64,000 nt of DNA from NCBI RefSeq assembly GCF_001556865.1, contig NZ_LSJY01000135.1, positions 20,781 through 84,780 of the forward strand, written 5' to 3'. Numbering within the stretch: the first letter of the stretch is position 1; the number at the start of each line of letters is the position of its first letter. A model generated the notes under the pieces. It was not told the origin of the DNA. It saw nothing but the letters and a program-made list of their open reading frames with translations, and did no database searches. The stretch is from Sphingobium sp. CCH11-B1 (GTDB lineage Bacteria; Pseudomonadota; Alphaproteobacteria; Sphingomonadales; Sphingomonadaceae). This document shows, piece by piece, positions 20,621 through 29,565 of the stretch. Both the position numbers and the translations under genes were made by a program.

Positions 20621-21481
20621 TCAGGCCGGCTGCCTGGACTTGTCATAGGCGCCCAGGCCCGGCTTATAGCTCTTCTCGTCGATGAACTGCTTGATGCCTT
20701 CCTTGCGGCCTTCATTGTCGTAGCTGTTGGCCGCTTCCTGCGCACGGACCAGATAGTCCTCGGCATTGTCGTAGGTCATTTCGCGCACCCGGCGGATGGC
20801 GTCCTTCGTAGCCTTGAGCGCGACCGGATTCTTGGACAGCAGCACCCTGGCCACTTGCGTCACCCGCTCCTTGAGCCGGGCGAGCGGCAGCGCTTCGTTG
20901 ACGAAGCCCCATTCGACCGCCGTCTTGCCGTCGATATTCTCGCCCATCAGCGAATGATACATGGCGTTCCGGAATCCGGTGAGTTCGACGGCGACCTTGG
21001 CCGCGCCGCCGCCCGGCAATATGCCCCAGTTGATTTCCGAAAGGCCAAACTGCGCCTCTTCCGCCGCGAAGGCGAGGTCGCAGGCGAACAGCGGGCCATA
21101 GCCGCCGCCAAAGCACCAGCCGTTGATCATGGCGATCGTCGGCTTCTGATACCAGCGCAGCCGCCGCCACCAGCCATAGCTTTCCCGTTGCGCATTCCGC
21201 GTGCCTTTAAGGCCCTGCGCTTCGGTCTCGCGAAAATATTCCTTCAGGTCCATGCCCGCGGTCCAGGCGGTGCCTTCGCCCGTCAGGACCAGGACGCCCA
21301 CGTCATCGCGAAACTCCAGCTCATCGAGCACGCGCATCATCTGGCGGTTGAGGCGGGGGGACATGCAATTGCGCTTTTCCGCGCGGTTGAAGCTGACCCA
21401 GGCGATGCCGTCTTCGACAGTGAAGGCGACGGTTTCGAGTTCGGCCTGTTCGACCCCTTCGACATGCAGAATGTTGGTCAT
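20621..21481 (-). CDS. ferB: Hydroxycinnamoyl-CoA hydratase/lyase
   Basis: FerB hydrates feruloyl- or coumaroyl-CoA and cleaves it to vanillin or 4-hydroxybenzaldehyde plus acetyl-CoA. The 286-residue crotonase-fold protein keeps the HCHL catalytic residues: Tyr82 in MDLKEYFRE, Glu149 in FGLSEINWGILPGG, and the C-terminal RKEGIKQFIDEKSYKPGLG. The oxyanion region GWCFGGGYGP is at 121-130. It sits between vdh and ferA; its start at 21481 follows vdh's stop by 24 bp with a CTGGAGAACAAC ribosome site. Confidence 0.95.
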   Translation of the reverse strand: MTNILHVEGVEQAELETVAFTVEDGIAWVSFNRAEKRNCMSPRLNRQMMRVLDELEFRDDVGVLVLTGEGTAWTAGMDLKEYFRETEAQGLKGTRNAQRESYGWWRRLRWYQKPTIAMINGWCFGGGYGPLFACDLAFAAEEAQFGLSEINWGILPGGGAAKVAVELTGFRNAMYHSLMGENIDGKTAVEWGFVNEALPLARLKERVTQVARVLLSKNPVALKATKDAIRRVREMTYDNAEDYLVRAQEAANSYDNEGRKEGIKQFIDEKSYKPGLGAYDKSRQPA

Positions 21482-21505
21482 GTTGTTCTCCAGAGATGAG
21501 GAAGA

Positions 21506-22957
21506 TCAGATCGGGTAATGACCCGGCTCGGTTTCGATGGTGATCCAGCGCAGCTCGGTGAAGCTGTCGATGCCGGCCTTGCCGCCGAACTTGCCGTAGC
21601 CCGATCCCTTGACGCCGCCGAAGGGCATTTGCGCCTCGTCATGAACGGTGGGTCCGTTGACATGGCAGATGCCCGACTGGATTTGCCGCGCCACCTTCAG
21701 GCCGCGTGCAGTGTCACGGGTGAACACCGACGCTGAAAGGCCATATTCGGTATCGTTCGCCAATGCGATGGCGTGGGCCTCGTCGCGCGCGCGGATGATG
21801 CCGACCACCGGGCCAAAGCTCTCGTCGCGGAACAGCTTCATGCCAGGCGTCACCTTGTCGATGACATGGGCGGGCATCAGCACGCCGTCGGCTTCGCCGC
21901 CGTTGAGCTGCACCGCGCCGCTTGCCAGCGCATCGTCGATAAGGGCGCTGACATGCGCGACCGTCTTGCCGTCGACCACCGCGCCAAGCGGGGTCCTGCC
22001 CTCGCGCGGATCGCCGACCGGCATGGTGGCGACCTTGGCCCTGAATTTCTCGGCAAAGGCGTCGGCAACGGCCTCGACCACGATGATCCGCTCGGTCGAC
22101 ATGCAAATCTGGCCCTGATTCATGAACGCGCCAAAGGCCGCCGCCTTCACCGCCTCGTCGAGATCGGCGTCCTCCAATATGATCAACGGCGCCTTGCCGC
22201 CCAGTTCCAGCAGGACTGGCTTCAGATGCTCGGCGCAGCGCCTGGCGATGATCTTGCCCACTGCCGTCGATCCGGTAAAGTTGACGCGGCGGACAGCGGG
22301 ATGATCGATCATCGCGCCGACCACTTCGCCCGCATCCTGCGGCGCGTTGGTGACCAGGTTGACGATGCCGCCGCCCAGGCCCGCTTCGACGAACGCCTCG
22401 ATGATAAGGCCATGGGTGCGCGGGCATTGTTCCGACGCCTTGAGCACCACTGTGTTGCCGCATGCGAGCGGCACGGCGATGGCCCGGGTGGCAAGGATGA
22501 TCGGGGCGTTCCAGGGCGCCATGGACAGCACGACGCCGGCAGGTTCGCGGATCGCCATGGCGATGCAGCCCGGTTTGTCGGACGGAATGACCTCGCCGCC
22601 AATCTGGGTGGTGAGCGCAGCCGCTTCGCGGATCATCGCACTGGACAGCATCAGGTTGAAGCGCGCCCAGCCTTCGGTCGCCCCGATCTCGCCCATCATC
22701 GCATCCACGAAATCGGCGGCCCTCGCCTCCAGCCGGTCCGCCGCCTTCATCAACGCCCCCCGACGAGCATTGGGACCAAGCGCAGACCAAGACGAAAAAG
22801 CACCCGCCGCCGCTTCCACCGCGGCGACCGCGTCTTCGACGCTTGCGGCTGCGGCGCGGGTCGCGACCAGTCCCGTGACGGGATCGACGCGTTCGAATTG
22901 ACTAGCGCCGGCGCGTGATTCGCCGCCGATAATCAGTTGAATCTCCGACACAGGCAT
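21506..22957 (-). CDS. vdh: Vanillin / aromatic aldehyde dehydrogenase
   Basis: The 483-residue NAD(P)+ aldehyde dehydrogenase oxidises the aldehyde released by FerB to vanillate or 4-hydroxybenzoate. It has FTGSTAVG at 227-234, the general base Glu251 in LLELGGKAPL, and the nucleophile Cys285 in NQGQICMSTER, a form typical of vanillin/salicylaldehyde dehydrogenases. The ATG at 22957 is preceded by GGGAG and AGGA; the open frame upstream crosses the operator. It is the first gene of the operon, divergent from ferC. Confidence 0.92.
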   Translation of the reverse strand: MPVSEIQLIIGGESRAGASQFERVDPVTGLVATRAAAASVEDAVAAVEAAAGAFSSWSALGPNARRGALMKAADRLEARAADFVDAMMGEIGATEGWARFNLMLSSAMIREAAALTTQIGGEVIPSDKPGCIAMAIREPAGVVLSMAPWNAPIILATRAIAVPLACGNTVVLKASEQCPRTHGLIIEAFVEAGLGGGIVNLVTNAPQDAGEVVGAMIDHPAVRRVNFTGSTAVGKIIARRCAEHLKPVLLELGGKAPLIILEDADLDEAVKAAAFGAFMNQGQICMSTERIIVVEAVADAFAEKFRAKVATMPVGDPREGRTPLGAVVDGKTVAHVSALIDDALASGAVQLNGGEADGVLMPAHVIDKVTPGMKLFRDESFGPVVGIIRARDEAHAIALANDTEYGLSASVFTRDTARGLKVARQIQSGICHVNGPTVHDEAQMPFGGVKGSGYGKFGGKAGIDSFTELRWITIETEPGHYPI

Positions 22958-22973
22958 ATCCTGACTCCCATTT

Positions 22974-22994
22974 ATTGCTATATAACATAGCAAT
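22974..22994. promoter_or_regulatory. Perfect inverted repeat, probable FerC operator
   Basis: ATTGCTAT and ATAGCAAT are separated by ATAAC, 16 bp upstream of vdh and 36 bp upstream of ferC. The 8-bp arms with a 5-bp spacer fit a MarR dimer. FerC of SYK-6 represses ferBA and is released by hydroxycinnamoyl-CoA (family knowledge). Confidence 0.65.
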
Positions 22995-23030
22995 GTTGAT
23001 TGGAGCGGACAACGGTAATAATGCACGAGG

Positions 23031-23489
23031 ATGGAACCGCCCAATCCGAACACCCCTCTGCACGATCCCATCGCTTCTCGTTTGGGCTATCTGCTGCGCC
23101 GCGCCTCATCGGCGATGATGACCGATCTGGGGTCCAGACTGGCGGACATCGGCCTTCGGCCGGTCGAGGCGACGATCCTCATCCTCGTGGGCGCCAATCC
23201 CGGCTGCATTCAGAGTGATCTTGGGCGGGTGCTGGGGATCAAGCGGGCCAATATGGCGCCGCTGATTTCCGCCTTGTCCGCGAAAGGTTATCTGGACAAG
23301 TCGCCGGTCGACGGACGATCGCTCGCCCTGACGCTGACCGAACCGGGCGAGGCCATCCGGTCAAGAGCCGATGCCATCATGGACGAGCTTGAACAACGCT
23401 TCGGCGACATGCTGGACGGGTGGGACCAAGGGCCCCTGCGCGCGATGCTGAGCGCCATCGCAGCCAAGGGAGAAGAGCAGGGCGGTTAA
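23031..23489 (+). CDS. ferC: MarR-family repressor FerC type
   Basis: The 152-residue winged-helix protein has RLGYLLRRASSAMMTDLGSRL leading into GLRPVEATILILV, QSDLGRVLGIKRANMAPLIS (recognition helix) and the wing KSPVDGRSLALTLTEPG. It is divergent from vdh-ferB-ferA with a perfect palindrome between, the arrangement of FerC in SYK-6. A GAGG abuts the ATG at 23031, unusually close, so the true start might differ, but the domain needs residues from about 12 on. The convergent fructokinase gene ends 52 bp downstream. Confidence 0.9.
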   Translation: MEPPNPNTPLHDPIASRLGYLLRRASSAMMTDLGSRLADIGLRPVEATILILVGANPGCIQSDLGRVLGIKRANMAPLISALSAKGYLDKSPVDGRSLALTLTEPGEAIRSRADAIMDELEQRFGDMLDGWDQGPLRAMLSAIAAKGEEQGG

Positions 23490-23541
23490 AGCATCTCAAA
23501 GGGGGCACGCCGAAACCGCTCCGTCAGCCGCCAAATTCGCT

Positions 23542-24441
23542 TTACCGTTGCAACGCCTGCAATGCGAGCGCCGACCCGCCAAGGGGGCCGGCATTCGCGC
23601 CGAGACCCGCGAAGCGGATGCGCTTCTGCAAATCGGACGGCCCGCATTTGTGGAGATAGCCGTTGAGGCGATGCGCTACTGCTGCGTGAACGGCTGGCAG
23701 CAACATCGGCCGGCCCAGCGCCACGCCCCCGCCCAGCAGGATGCGCTCGGCAGATGTAATCAGAAGAAGCGTGGTCAGAAATTCGGCGAGGTCGTGCGCG
23801 ACGTGCGTCCATACGGGATCAGCGGCGGGAAGTTGGTCAGCAGGCCCGCCCACTCTGCTGATAAGGGCAGGACCGCTTATCAGCCCCTCAAGACAATCGC
23901 CGTGAAACGGGCAGATGCCCTGAAACGTGTCGCCCGGTGACCGGCGAAGCCGCACATGGCCCGCTTCGGGATGCAATGCCCCATGATGGACCTGCCCATT
24001 GACGACGAGCCCCAATCCCACGCCCGTTCCGATGGTCAAATAGGCATGGGTGCGGCAGCCCGCCGCAGCGCCCCACAGGCCTTCGGCCAAGGCTGCGCCG
24101 CCGACATCGGTGTCGAAGCCGATCGGCAGATCGAAGCGGTCCCTGAGGCGCCGCAGCACGTTGAAGTTGGACCAGCCGGGCTTTGGCGTCGTCAATATAT
24201 ATCCAAAATCCTCACGGTCGGGCGCGAGCCCGACGGGTCCGAAACTCGCGACGCCGATGGCCGTGAACGGCGTTTGGGCTATCCATCGTTCAAGCGTTTC
24301 GACCATGAAGCCCAGCACCGCCTCGGGACGGTCTCCCGTGGCGATCCGCTCCTGCTGGAGAATGTGTGTGCCCTGCGTCAGCGAAGCGATGGACTTTGTG
24401 CCGCCCAGTTCGAGCGACGCGACAACGGGATCGCCGTTCAT
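23542..24441 (-). CDS. ROK-family fructokinase
   Basis: The 299-residue sugar kinase begins with LELGGTKS (phosphate loop), then FDTDVGGAALAEGLWGAA and the ROK zinc motif, where GHVRL is followed by CPFHGDCLEGL at about 175-185. The length and motifs match bacterial ROK fructokinases. It is the third gene of the TonB receptor-GH68-kinase operon, its start overlapping the GH68 stop as ATGA, so it would phosphorylate fructose released from sucrose. Confidence 0.92.
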   Translation of the reverse strand: MNGDPVVASLELGGTKSIASLTQGTHILQQERIATGDRPEAVLGFMVETLERWIAQTPFTAIGVASFGPVGLAPDREDFGYILTTPKPGWSNFNVLRRLRDRFDLPIGFDTDVGGAALAEGLWGAAAGCRTHAYLTIGTGVGLGLVVNGQVHHGALHPEAGHVRLRRSPGDTFQGICPFHGDCLEGLISGPALISRVGGPADQLPAADPVWTHVAHDLAEFLTTLLLITSAERILLGGGVALGRPMLLPAVHAAVAHRLNGYLHKCGPSDLQKRIRFAGLGANAGPLGGSALALQALQR

Positions 24442-25592
24442 GCGATGATCCTGCTGCTGTCGTCATCAAGCGCCAGTTGCAAGACCGGAGCAGGCGTTCC
24501 GGCAAAGGCCGACCGGGCCTCCGCCTGGTCGCGGGGAGGGGTGGCCACGCCGACCAGGTCAGCGAAGCTCCAAACGCTCAGATCGTCGAGCACGAGCCAG
24601 CTATAGGCCTGGAAAGGGGCTTCGGCGGGATTGCCGACGACCAGACCGGTGCCGTTCAGCGGTCGCCACGGGCCCAGCAGATCGTCGCTTACCGCGCCGT
24701 AGAGCCCGTTCGGTCCCTTGGGACCATCGGATGCGAAGACCTTCGCCTGCGTCGACCAGAAAAGGTAGAAGCGCTCGCCATGCCGGACCACATGCGGTCG
24801 CTCAAGCTCGTTGTTCAGTCCGTCGGCATCGACCAGCGGGGGGAGGAACGTGCAGACCCCTCCCTCCCGCCGGGCGACCCCGATCAGCCCGTTCCAGTCG
24901 GACGTTGAGCCTGGCTTGGACGCGCTGAACAGGATGAATTCCTCACCGGTCGTCGGATGGATGACAGGGAAGGGATCTCGGAATGCCTTGATGGTGCCGA
25001 CGGCACCGCCTCCCGTCATATCCGACTGGTACAGGCGGTCGTCGGGAAGGAACATGTCCCTGGGGGCTGTCCAGCCATGCACTGTCGCCCCAGCGTCGGA
25101 CAATTCAAGCGTAGCGCAGGTGAGGAGCATCCGCTGGACGAAGGTCGGCTCCGCCTCTCCCCGAACCCCGGCCGAAGTATAGTAGAGCCAGAGAGTCTTG
25201 CCGTCCTCGTCCAGCACGGCCGTCCCCGCCCATTCCCTGCTTCCCGGATTAAGATCATCGGGCAGAAGATTGCCGAAGTCCAGCCAGCCTTCCGGCCTTT
25301 TCTGCATCAGCCGAAGGCGGGCCACGGCATGGCGCGCCTCCGGGTCCGGCATGACGGGCGCCGTCAGTGCGATGACCAGGGGGCCGCCGGGGAAATCGAC
25401 CGTCCGCCCCTGCCTGTCGATGATCGGCCAATGGTCCCAAAGGTCGGTTCCGGGCAGGACCGGAACCAACTTGTCGATCATGGGTGCCCGATGGCCATCG
25501 CCGATGGCGGCGACATGGGCCGCAGTCCAGTGGAAGGTATCTATATCCACTTCAGTCGAAACTCCGCTTCCCGATGTCACCGCCAGCGTCAT
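24438..25592 (-). CDS. GH68 family sucrose-cleaving enzyme without signal peptide
   Basis: The 384-residue five-bladed propeller has the GH68 catalytic triad: nucleophile Asp53 in DLWDHWPI, transition-state stabiliser Asp206 in FRDPFP, and general acid Glu264 in NELERPHVV, plus EWAGTAVL at 120-127. GH68 enzymes are levansucrases, inulosucrases or beta-fructofuranosidases and are usually secreted, but this protein opens directly with the propeller region and has no leader. Neighbouring importer and fructokinase genes indicate cytoplasmic sucrose hydrolysis (inference). It follows the TonB receptor by 3 bp. Confidence 0.92.
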   Translation of the reverse strand: MTLAVTSGSGVSTEVDIDTFHWTAAHVAAIGDGHRAPMIDKLVPVLPGTDLWDHWPIIDRQGRTVDFPGGPLVIALTAPVMPDPEARHAVARLRLMQKRPEGWLDFGNLLPDDLNPGSREWAGTAVLDEDGKTLWLYYTSAGVRGEAEPTFVQRMLLTCATLELSDAGATVHGWTAPRDMFLPDDRLYQSDMTGGGAVGTIKAFRDPFPVIHPTTGEEFILFSASKPGSTSDWNGLIGVARREGGVCTFLPPLVDADGLNNELERPHVVRHGERFYLFWSTQAKVFASDGPKGPNGLYGAVSDDLLGPWRPLNGTGLVVGNPAEAPFQAYSWLVLDDLSVWSFADLVGVATPPRDQAEARSAFAGTPAPVLQLALDDDSSRIIA

Positions 25593-25595
25593 GGC

Positions 25596-28067
25596 TCAGA
25601 AGTTCACCCTTATGGCGGCGGAGATCGTCCGGCCGTTGATCGACCGGGCGCGAACGATCCCATTCGCCGGGATCGCTCCCTCTTCCGCTTCGGTGAAACC
25701 CTTGACGTTGAACAGATTGTTCGCGTTCAGGGACAGCTGCACCCGGTCGACGGGACGATATTGCAGGAAGCCGTTGACCGTGGTGTAGCCGGGCAGCTTC
25801 AGTTGATCGCTATCCTGCGCATAGCTCGATGTCGTGCCGATGATATTGGCACCGAAGGTCACCGGACCGACGTCGATCTGCGGGGTCGCCTGGAACACGA
25901 ACTCGGCCTGCCGACGGGGAACGTTGCCGACCACCGCAGGGGTCAGGGCGTCGCTGACGATCTTGGACTTGGTCCAGGTGCCGCCAGCGGTCAGGCTGAA
26001 GATGCCGGCGCGGTAATTGCCTTCCAGTTCCAGGCCATATGCGCGGTACTTGCGATCGACGAACCGCTGCGTGGTAGCCTCGAAATTCTGCTCTTCCGTG
26101 CGCGCCCAGAAGCCCGTCGCGTAAAGAGAAAGGCCGCCGGTGCGATATTTCACCCCGCCTTCAGCCTGCTTGACCATGTCGACAGCCGCATTGGCATCGA
26201 CCAGATGGCCATCGACCGTGCTGACGGCCGGGCCGAACAGGAGCCTGTCGGCATTGGCGCGCCCGCCCTGGCTGTATCGTGCGAACAGCGCCAGATCCTG
26301 GGCGAGACGGTAGTTCACGCCAAGAGAATAGGACCAGTAGTTGAAGTCATAGTTCACCGGCGCGGGGCTGGTGAGCGGGATGACCGATACCCGCGTTTCG
26401 GCGTCCGATATCACGCCGTCCCCGTTGATGTCGCGGGATATGGTGCCGACCCGGCCCCCGCCCAGATCGGCGCCCGCGATGGAGCCGCTGGCGTCGCCGA
26501 AATCGTAGCGGATGCTGCCGTCGAGGGTCAGCTTGTCGGACGTCCAGCTAAGCGAGGCGAACGGAGCGTTCGTATTGTAATCGACATTGTAGCTGCGCCG
26601 GCAGCAGCCGCCGAAATAGCTGGCACCGTAGCCATATATGCCATCCTGCGTCACCAGCTGGCCGGTTGCGGAACGCACATTCACCAGCGCCGCGTTGCCG
26701 CCGCCTACCACGTCCGACAGCAAAGACGTCCAAAGCCATTCGGTGTCGATCGTCTGACGCGATTTGTAGAAGCCCAAAGTGAGCCCCAGCTTCCCGCTGC
26801 CCACGTCGAAATCGCGGGTGAGGCGGATGTCGTTGGTGATGTTGTTCAGGCTGTTGAGCTTGGTGTCGAACACGACGATCTGGGCGAGAAGGCCGTTGCC
26901 ATTGAGCGTTGACGGATTGGCGATCGCCTGACCCGCATTGGGTCCGTTGGCATAGCTGAGCGTCGCTCCGGCGCCACCCATGGCTGCGGCGATGGTCGTC
27001 GCGGAATCGACATTGGCGGGGAAGTTCGAGATGAAGCGCCCCGACACGTCCGAATAGCGAAAACGCTCGGTCAGCTGCCAGCCGTCGGCGATCTCGAACT
27101 GGCTTTCCAGGCCGAAGGATTTGACGATCGGGCGCTGCCCGTCGCGGATATCGTCCAGGACGGGGTTATTGTTGCCGTCGAGCGTCACATTGCGCGTGAT
27201 ATAGCGTGAATGCAGGGTGTCCTGGTTGATTCTGAAGCCTGGGATGTTGCTATATTTGGGATCGGCGTTGCTACCCGATACGCGGACCGGGTTGGGCAGG
27301 TAGCCGATGGCCCGGTCGTTCAGATATTTGCCGTAGAAACGGATATAGCCGCCGGCAAAGTCCTTGGTGATGTTGACCTTGATCTGTCCGCCCTTGTTCC
27401 CGTCATAGCCGGCCTCGCGCGGGCCGGTGCCTTGCCGGTAGAAGCCGCCGATATGAAAGCGCAGGTCATCCGCCAGCTTGCCGCCATAATCCACGTCCAG
27501 CCGATAATCGCTATAGTCGAGGCCGGCCGATGCCTGGATCGCGCCGCCCTCGGTTTCGCCGGTCTTGGAGATGAGGTTGATGACGCCGCCGGGCGAATTG
27601 GATGCGAAGGTGGATGCCGAACCGCCGCGTATGGCTTCGACACGCTGGACGTTGAAGTCGGCGCGCAGGAAGATGTCGGCGTTGCCGAAGGTGATGTCGC
27701 CATATTCCAGAACGGGCAGGCCGTCTTCCTGCAACTGCAGGAATTTGGCGCCGCCGGACGCGACAGGAAGGCCGCGGACCGCGATATTGGCATTGCCTTC
27801 GCCGCCTGAAGATTCGGAACGGATGCCGGGGATGTTGCGGAATATTTCCGCAACCGATCGCGGCGCGGACTGCTGAATGGCCTCGGCGCTCAGCGAACTG
27901 ACGGACACCGAGCTGTCCAGCTTGTTCTGGCCCCGCGCGACGGCAGTCACGATGATTTCAGACGTATCTGTCGCAGGCGCCTCGGCGTCGGCCGCGTTGG
28001 TTTGCGCCAAGGCAGACGCAGGCATGGCCATCGCGGTTGTCGCCAACAAAAACGTAAATACCTTCAT
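25596..28067 (-). CDS. TonB-dependent receptor, probable sucrose uptake
   Basis: The ~823-residue outer-membrane receptor has a signal peptide (MKVFTFLLATTAMAMPASALA), a TonB-box-like region (SEIIVTAVARGQNKLD), a plug domain with IRSESSGGEGNANIAVRGLP and VEAIRGGSASTFASNSPGGV, and a 22-strand barrel ending in IRVNF with terminal Phe. The ATG at 28067 is preceded by GGGGAG. It leads the operon with GH68 and fructokinase, and LacI-type operators lie directly upstream, so a fructosyl sugar such as sucrose is the probable ligand. Confidence 0.93.
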   Translation of the reverse strand: MKVFTFLLATTAMAMPASALAQTNAADAEAPATDTSEIIVTAVARGQNKLDSSVSVSSLSAEAIQQSAPRSVAEIFRNIPGIRSESSGGEGNANIAVRGLPVASGGAKFLQLQEDGLPVLEYGDITFGNADIFLRADFNVQRVEAIRGGSASTFASNSPGGVINLISKTGETEGGAIQASAGLDYSDYRLDVDYGGKLADDLRFHIGGFYRQGTGPREAGYDGNKGGQIKVNITKDFAGGYIRFYGKYLNDRAIGYLPNPVRVSGSNADPKYSNIPGFRINQDTLHSRYITRNVTLDGNNNPVLDDIRDGQRPIVKSFGLESQFEIADGWQLTERFRYSDVSGRFISNFPANVDSATTIAAAMGGAGATLSYANGPNAGQAIANPSTLNGNGLLAQIVVFDTKLNSLNNITNDIRLTRDFDVGSGKLGLTLGFYKSRQTIDTEWLWTSLLSDVVGGGNAALVNVRSATGQLVTQDGIYGYGASYFGGCCRRSYNVDYNTNAPFASLSWTSDKLTLDGSIRYDFGDASGSIAGADLGGGRVGTISRDINGDGVISDAETRVSVIPLTSPAPVNYDFNYWSYSLGVNYRLAQDLALFARYSQGGRANADRLLFGPAVSTVDGHLVDANAAVDMVKQAEGGVKYRTGGLSLYATGFWARTEEQNFEATTQRFVDRKYRAYGLELEGNYRAGIFSLTAGGTWTKSKIVSDALTPAVVGNVPRRQAEFVFQATPQIDVGPVTFGANIIGTTSSYAQDSDQLKLPGYTTVNGFLQYRPVDRVQLSLNANNLFNVKGFTEAEEGAIPANGIVRARSINGRTISAAIRVNF

Positions 28068-28125
28068 GTCATCACTCCCCAAGAGGTCGGTTGCGCCGAC
28101 TCGATGCCCCTATGGCATAGAAGGT

Positions 28126-28166
28126 GCGCAAACGTTTGCCAAGAAAGATTTGGCAAACGTTTGCGC
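28126..28166. promoter_or_regulatory. Pair of LacI-type operators in the sucrose divergent promoter
   Basis: GCAAACGTTTGC, a perfect 12-bp LacI-type palindrome, occurs at 28128-28139 and at 28153-28164, centres 25 bp apart. The two sites and their flanks are themselves mirror images: 17-bp arms at 28126-28142 and 28150-28166 with a 7-bp spacer. They lie between the TonB receptor (28067) and the MFS gene (28239), and the LacI gene at 29566 is the likely partner. Confidence 0.85.
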
Positions 28167-28238
28167 AATCAGGTATGACGCGCTTCAAGCGACCGGAGAT
28201 CGCAGCGATTCCGGCTATTGTTGGGAGAGGTAGGGCCT

Positions 28239-29564
28239 GTGTTGTTTCGTCCCAAACCACGTCTGAGCGCCATTAGGATCGCCGAAATGAATCTGGGCTT
28301 TTTCGGCCTGCAATTCTCCTTCGGCCTCCAGCAGGCGAATATGAGCCCTATCTACAGCTTCCTGGGCGCTGACGAGGCGTCCATGCCGTTGCTCTGGCTG
28401 GCCGGACCCGTCACTGGCCTGCTCGTGCAGCCTTTGGTTGGCGTCCTCAGCGACCGTACGCACAGCCGCTTGGGCAGGCGTACGCCCTATTTCCTGATCG
28501 GCGCGGCTCTTTGCAGCATCTGCCTTTTCGCCATGCCCTACAGCCCGGCCCTGTGGGTCGCTGCATCGCTCCTCTGGATTCTCGATGCAGCCAACAATGT
28601 CGCCATGGAGCCTTATCGGGCCTATGTGAGCGACCGTCTCGATCCGGCGCAGCAGGGCGCGGGTTTCCTGATGCAATCCGCCTTTACGGGCCTCGCGCAA
28701 ACCCTGGCCTATCTCTCTCCGACGCTGCTCGTCCAGGCGGGCGTGAGCGCGGACCTGATCGACGCCAACGGCATCCCCGAAATCACCCGTATCGCGTTTC
28801 TCATCGGGGCCGTCCTGTCGATCACCACGATTCTCTATTCGGTCCTGCGCGTCCCCGAACTGCCCCTCGACGCTGAAGAACGCGAACGCATCGCCGGCGT
28901 AGCGCTCACGGCCGGTTCCGCATTGCGCGACTTTGTGGCGGCACTCCGCGACATGCCGCGTCCCATGCGGCAACTGGCGGTCGCAATGCTGTTTCAGTGG
29001 TTCGCCATGTTCGCCTATTGGCAATATATCGCCTTTGCGCTTGCCCGGTCCCTGTTCGCCACGGCGGACGCGGGCAGCGCTGCCTTCCGGCAGGCCGTCC
29101 TGGTGACGGGGCAGGCGGGCGCGCTCTATAATTTCGTCGCCTTCATCGCCGCCTTCGCGATGATGCCGATTGTCCGGCGCGCGGGGGCCAGGTCCGTGCA
29201 TGCCGGGGCGATGCTTCTTTCGGGGCTTGCCATGTTGTCGCTCTGCCTGGTCAGCAGCAGGATCGGCCTTATTCCCGCGATGATCGGCATCGGGATCGGC
29301 TGGGCCAGTCTGATGGGCAACCCGTATGTCATGCTGGCAAGCGCCATTCCGCCTGCCAGAACCGGCGTCTATATGGGCATCTTCAACATGTTCATCGTCG
29401 TGCCCATGATGATCGAAACGCTCGTGATGCCGATCATCTACCGGCCCTTGCTGGGCGGGGATCCGCGCAATGTTCTCCTGCTGTCGGGCGCCATGATGCT
29501 GATTGCGGCTGCGGCGACCTTGCGCGTGAAGGAAGGCAGGACCGGGACGGTCAGCGCAAGTTGA
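28239..29564 (+). CDS. MFS sucrose-type sugar:H+ symporter
   Basis: A 441-residue, 12-segment transporter of the glycoside/sucrose symporter group: NLGFFGLQFSFGLQQANMSPIY in segment 1 and GVLSDRTHSRLGRRTPYFL in loop 2-3. I chose the GTG at 28239 because GGGAGAGG sits 8 nt before it; a TTG at 28218 would add seven residues, and TTG at 28242 is also possible. It is divergent from the TonB receptor and shares its operators. It should carry sucrose across the inner membrane. It ends one base before the convergent LacI gene. Confidence 0.9.
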   Translation: MLFRPKPRLSAIRIAEMNLGFFGLQFSFGLQQANMSPIYSFLGADEASMPLLWLAGPVTGLLVQPLVGVLSDRTHSRLGRRTPYFLIGAALCSICLFAMPYSPALWVAASLLWILDAANNVAMEPYRAYVSDRLDPAQQGAGFLMQSAFTGLAQTLAYLSPTLLVQAGVSADLIDANGIPEITRIAFLIGAVLSITTILYSVLRVPELPLDAEERERIAGVALTAGSALRDFVAALRDMPRPMRQLAVAMLFQWFAMFAYWQYIAFALARSLFATADAGSAAFRQAVLVTGQAGALYNFVAFIAAFAMMPIVRRAGARSVHAGAMLLSGLAMLSLCLVSSRIGLIPAMIGIGIGWASLMGNPYVMLASAIPPARTGVYMGIFNMFIVVPMMIETLVMPIIYRPLLGGDPRNVLLLSGAMMLIAAAATLRVKEGRTGTVSAS

Positions 29565-29565
29565 T

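Noticed and set aside
18341-21499. A 1052-codon open frame on the plus strand opposite ferA and ferB
   Set aside because: It mirrors two well-supported genes across their intergenic gap, its product is rich in Arg, Asp, Gly and His as expected of antisense frames at high GC, and it has no recognisable domain.
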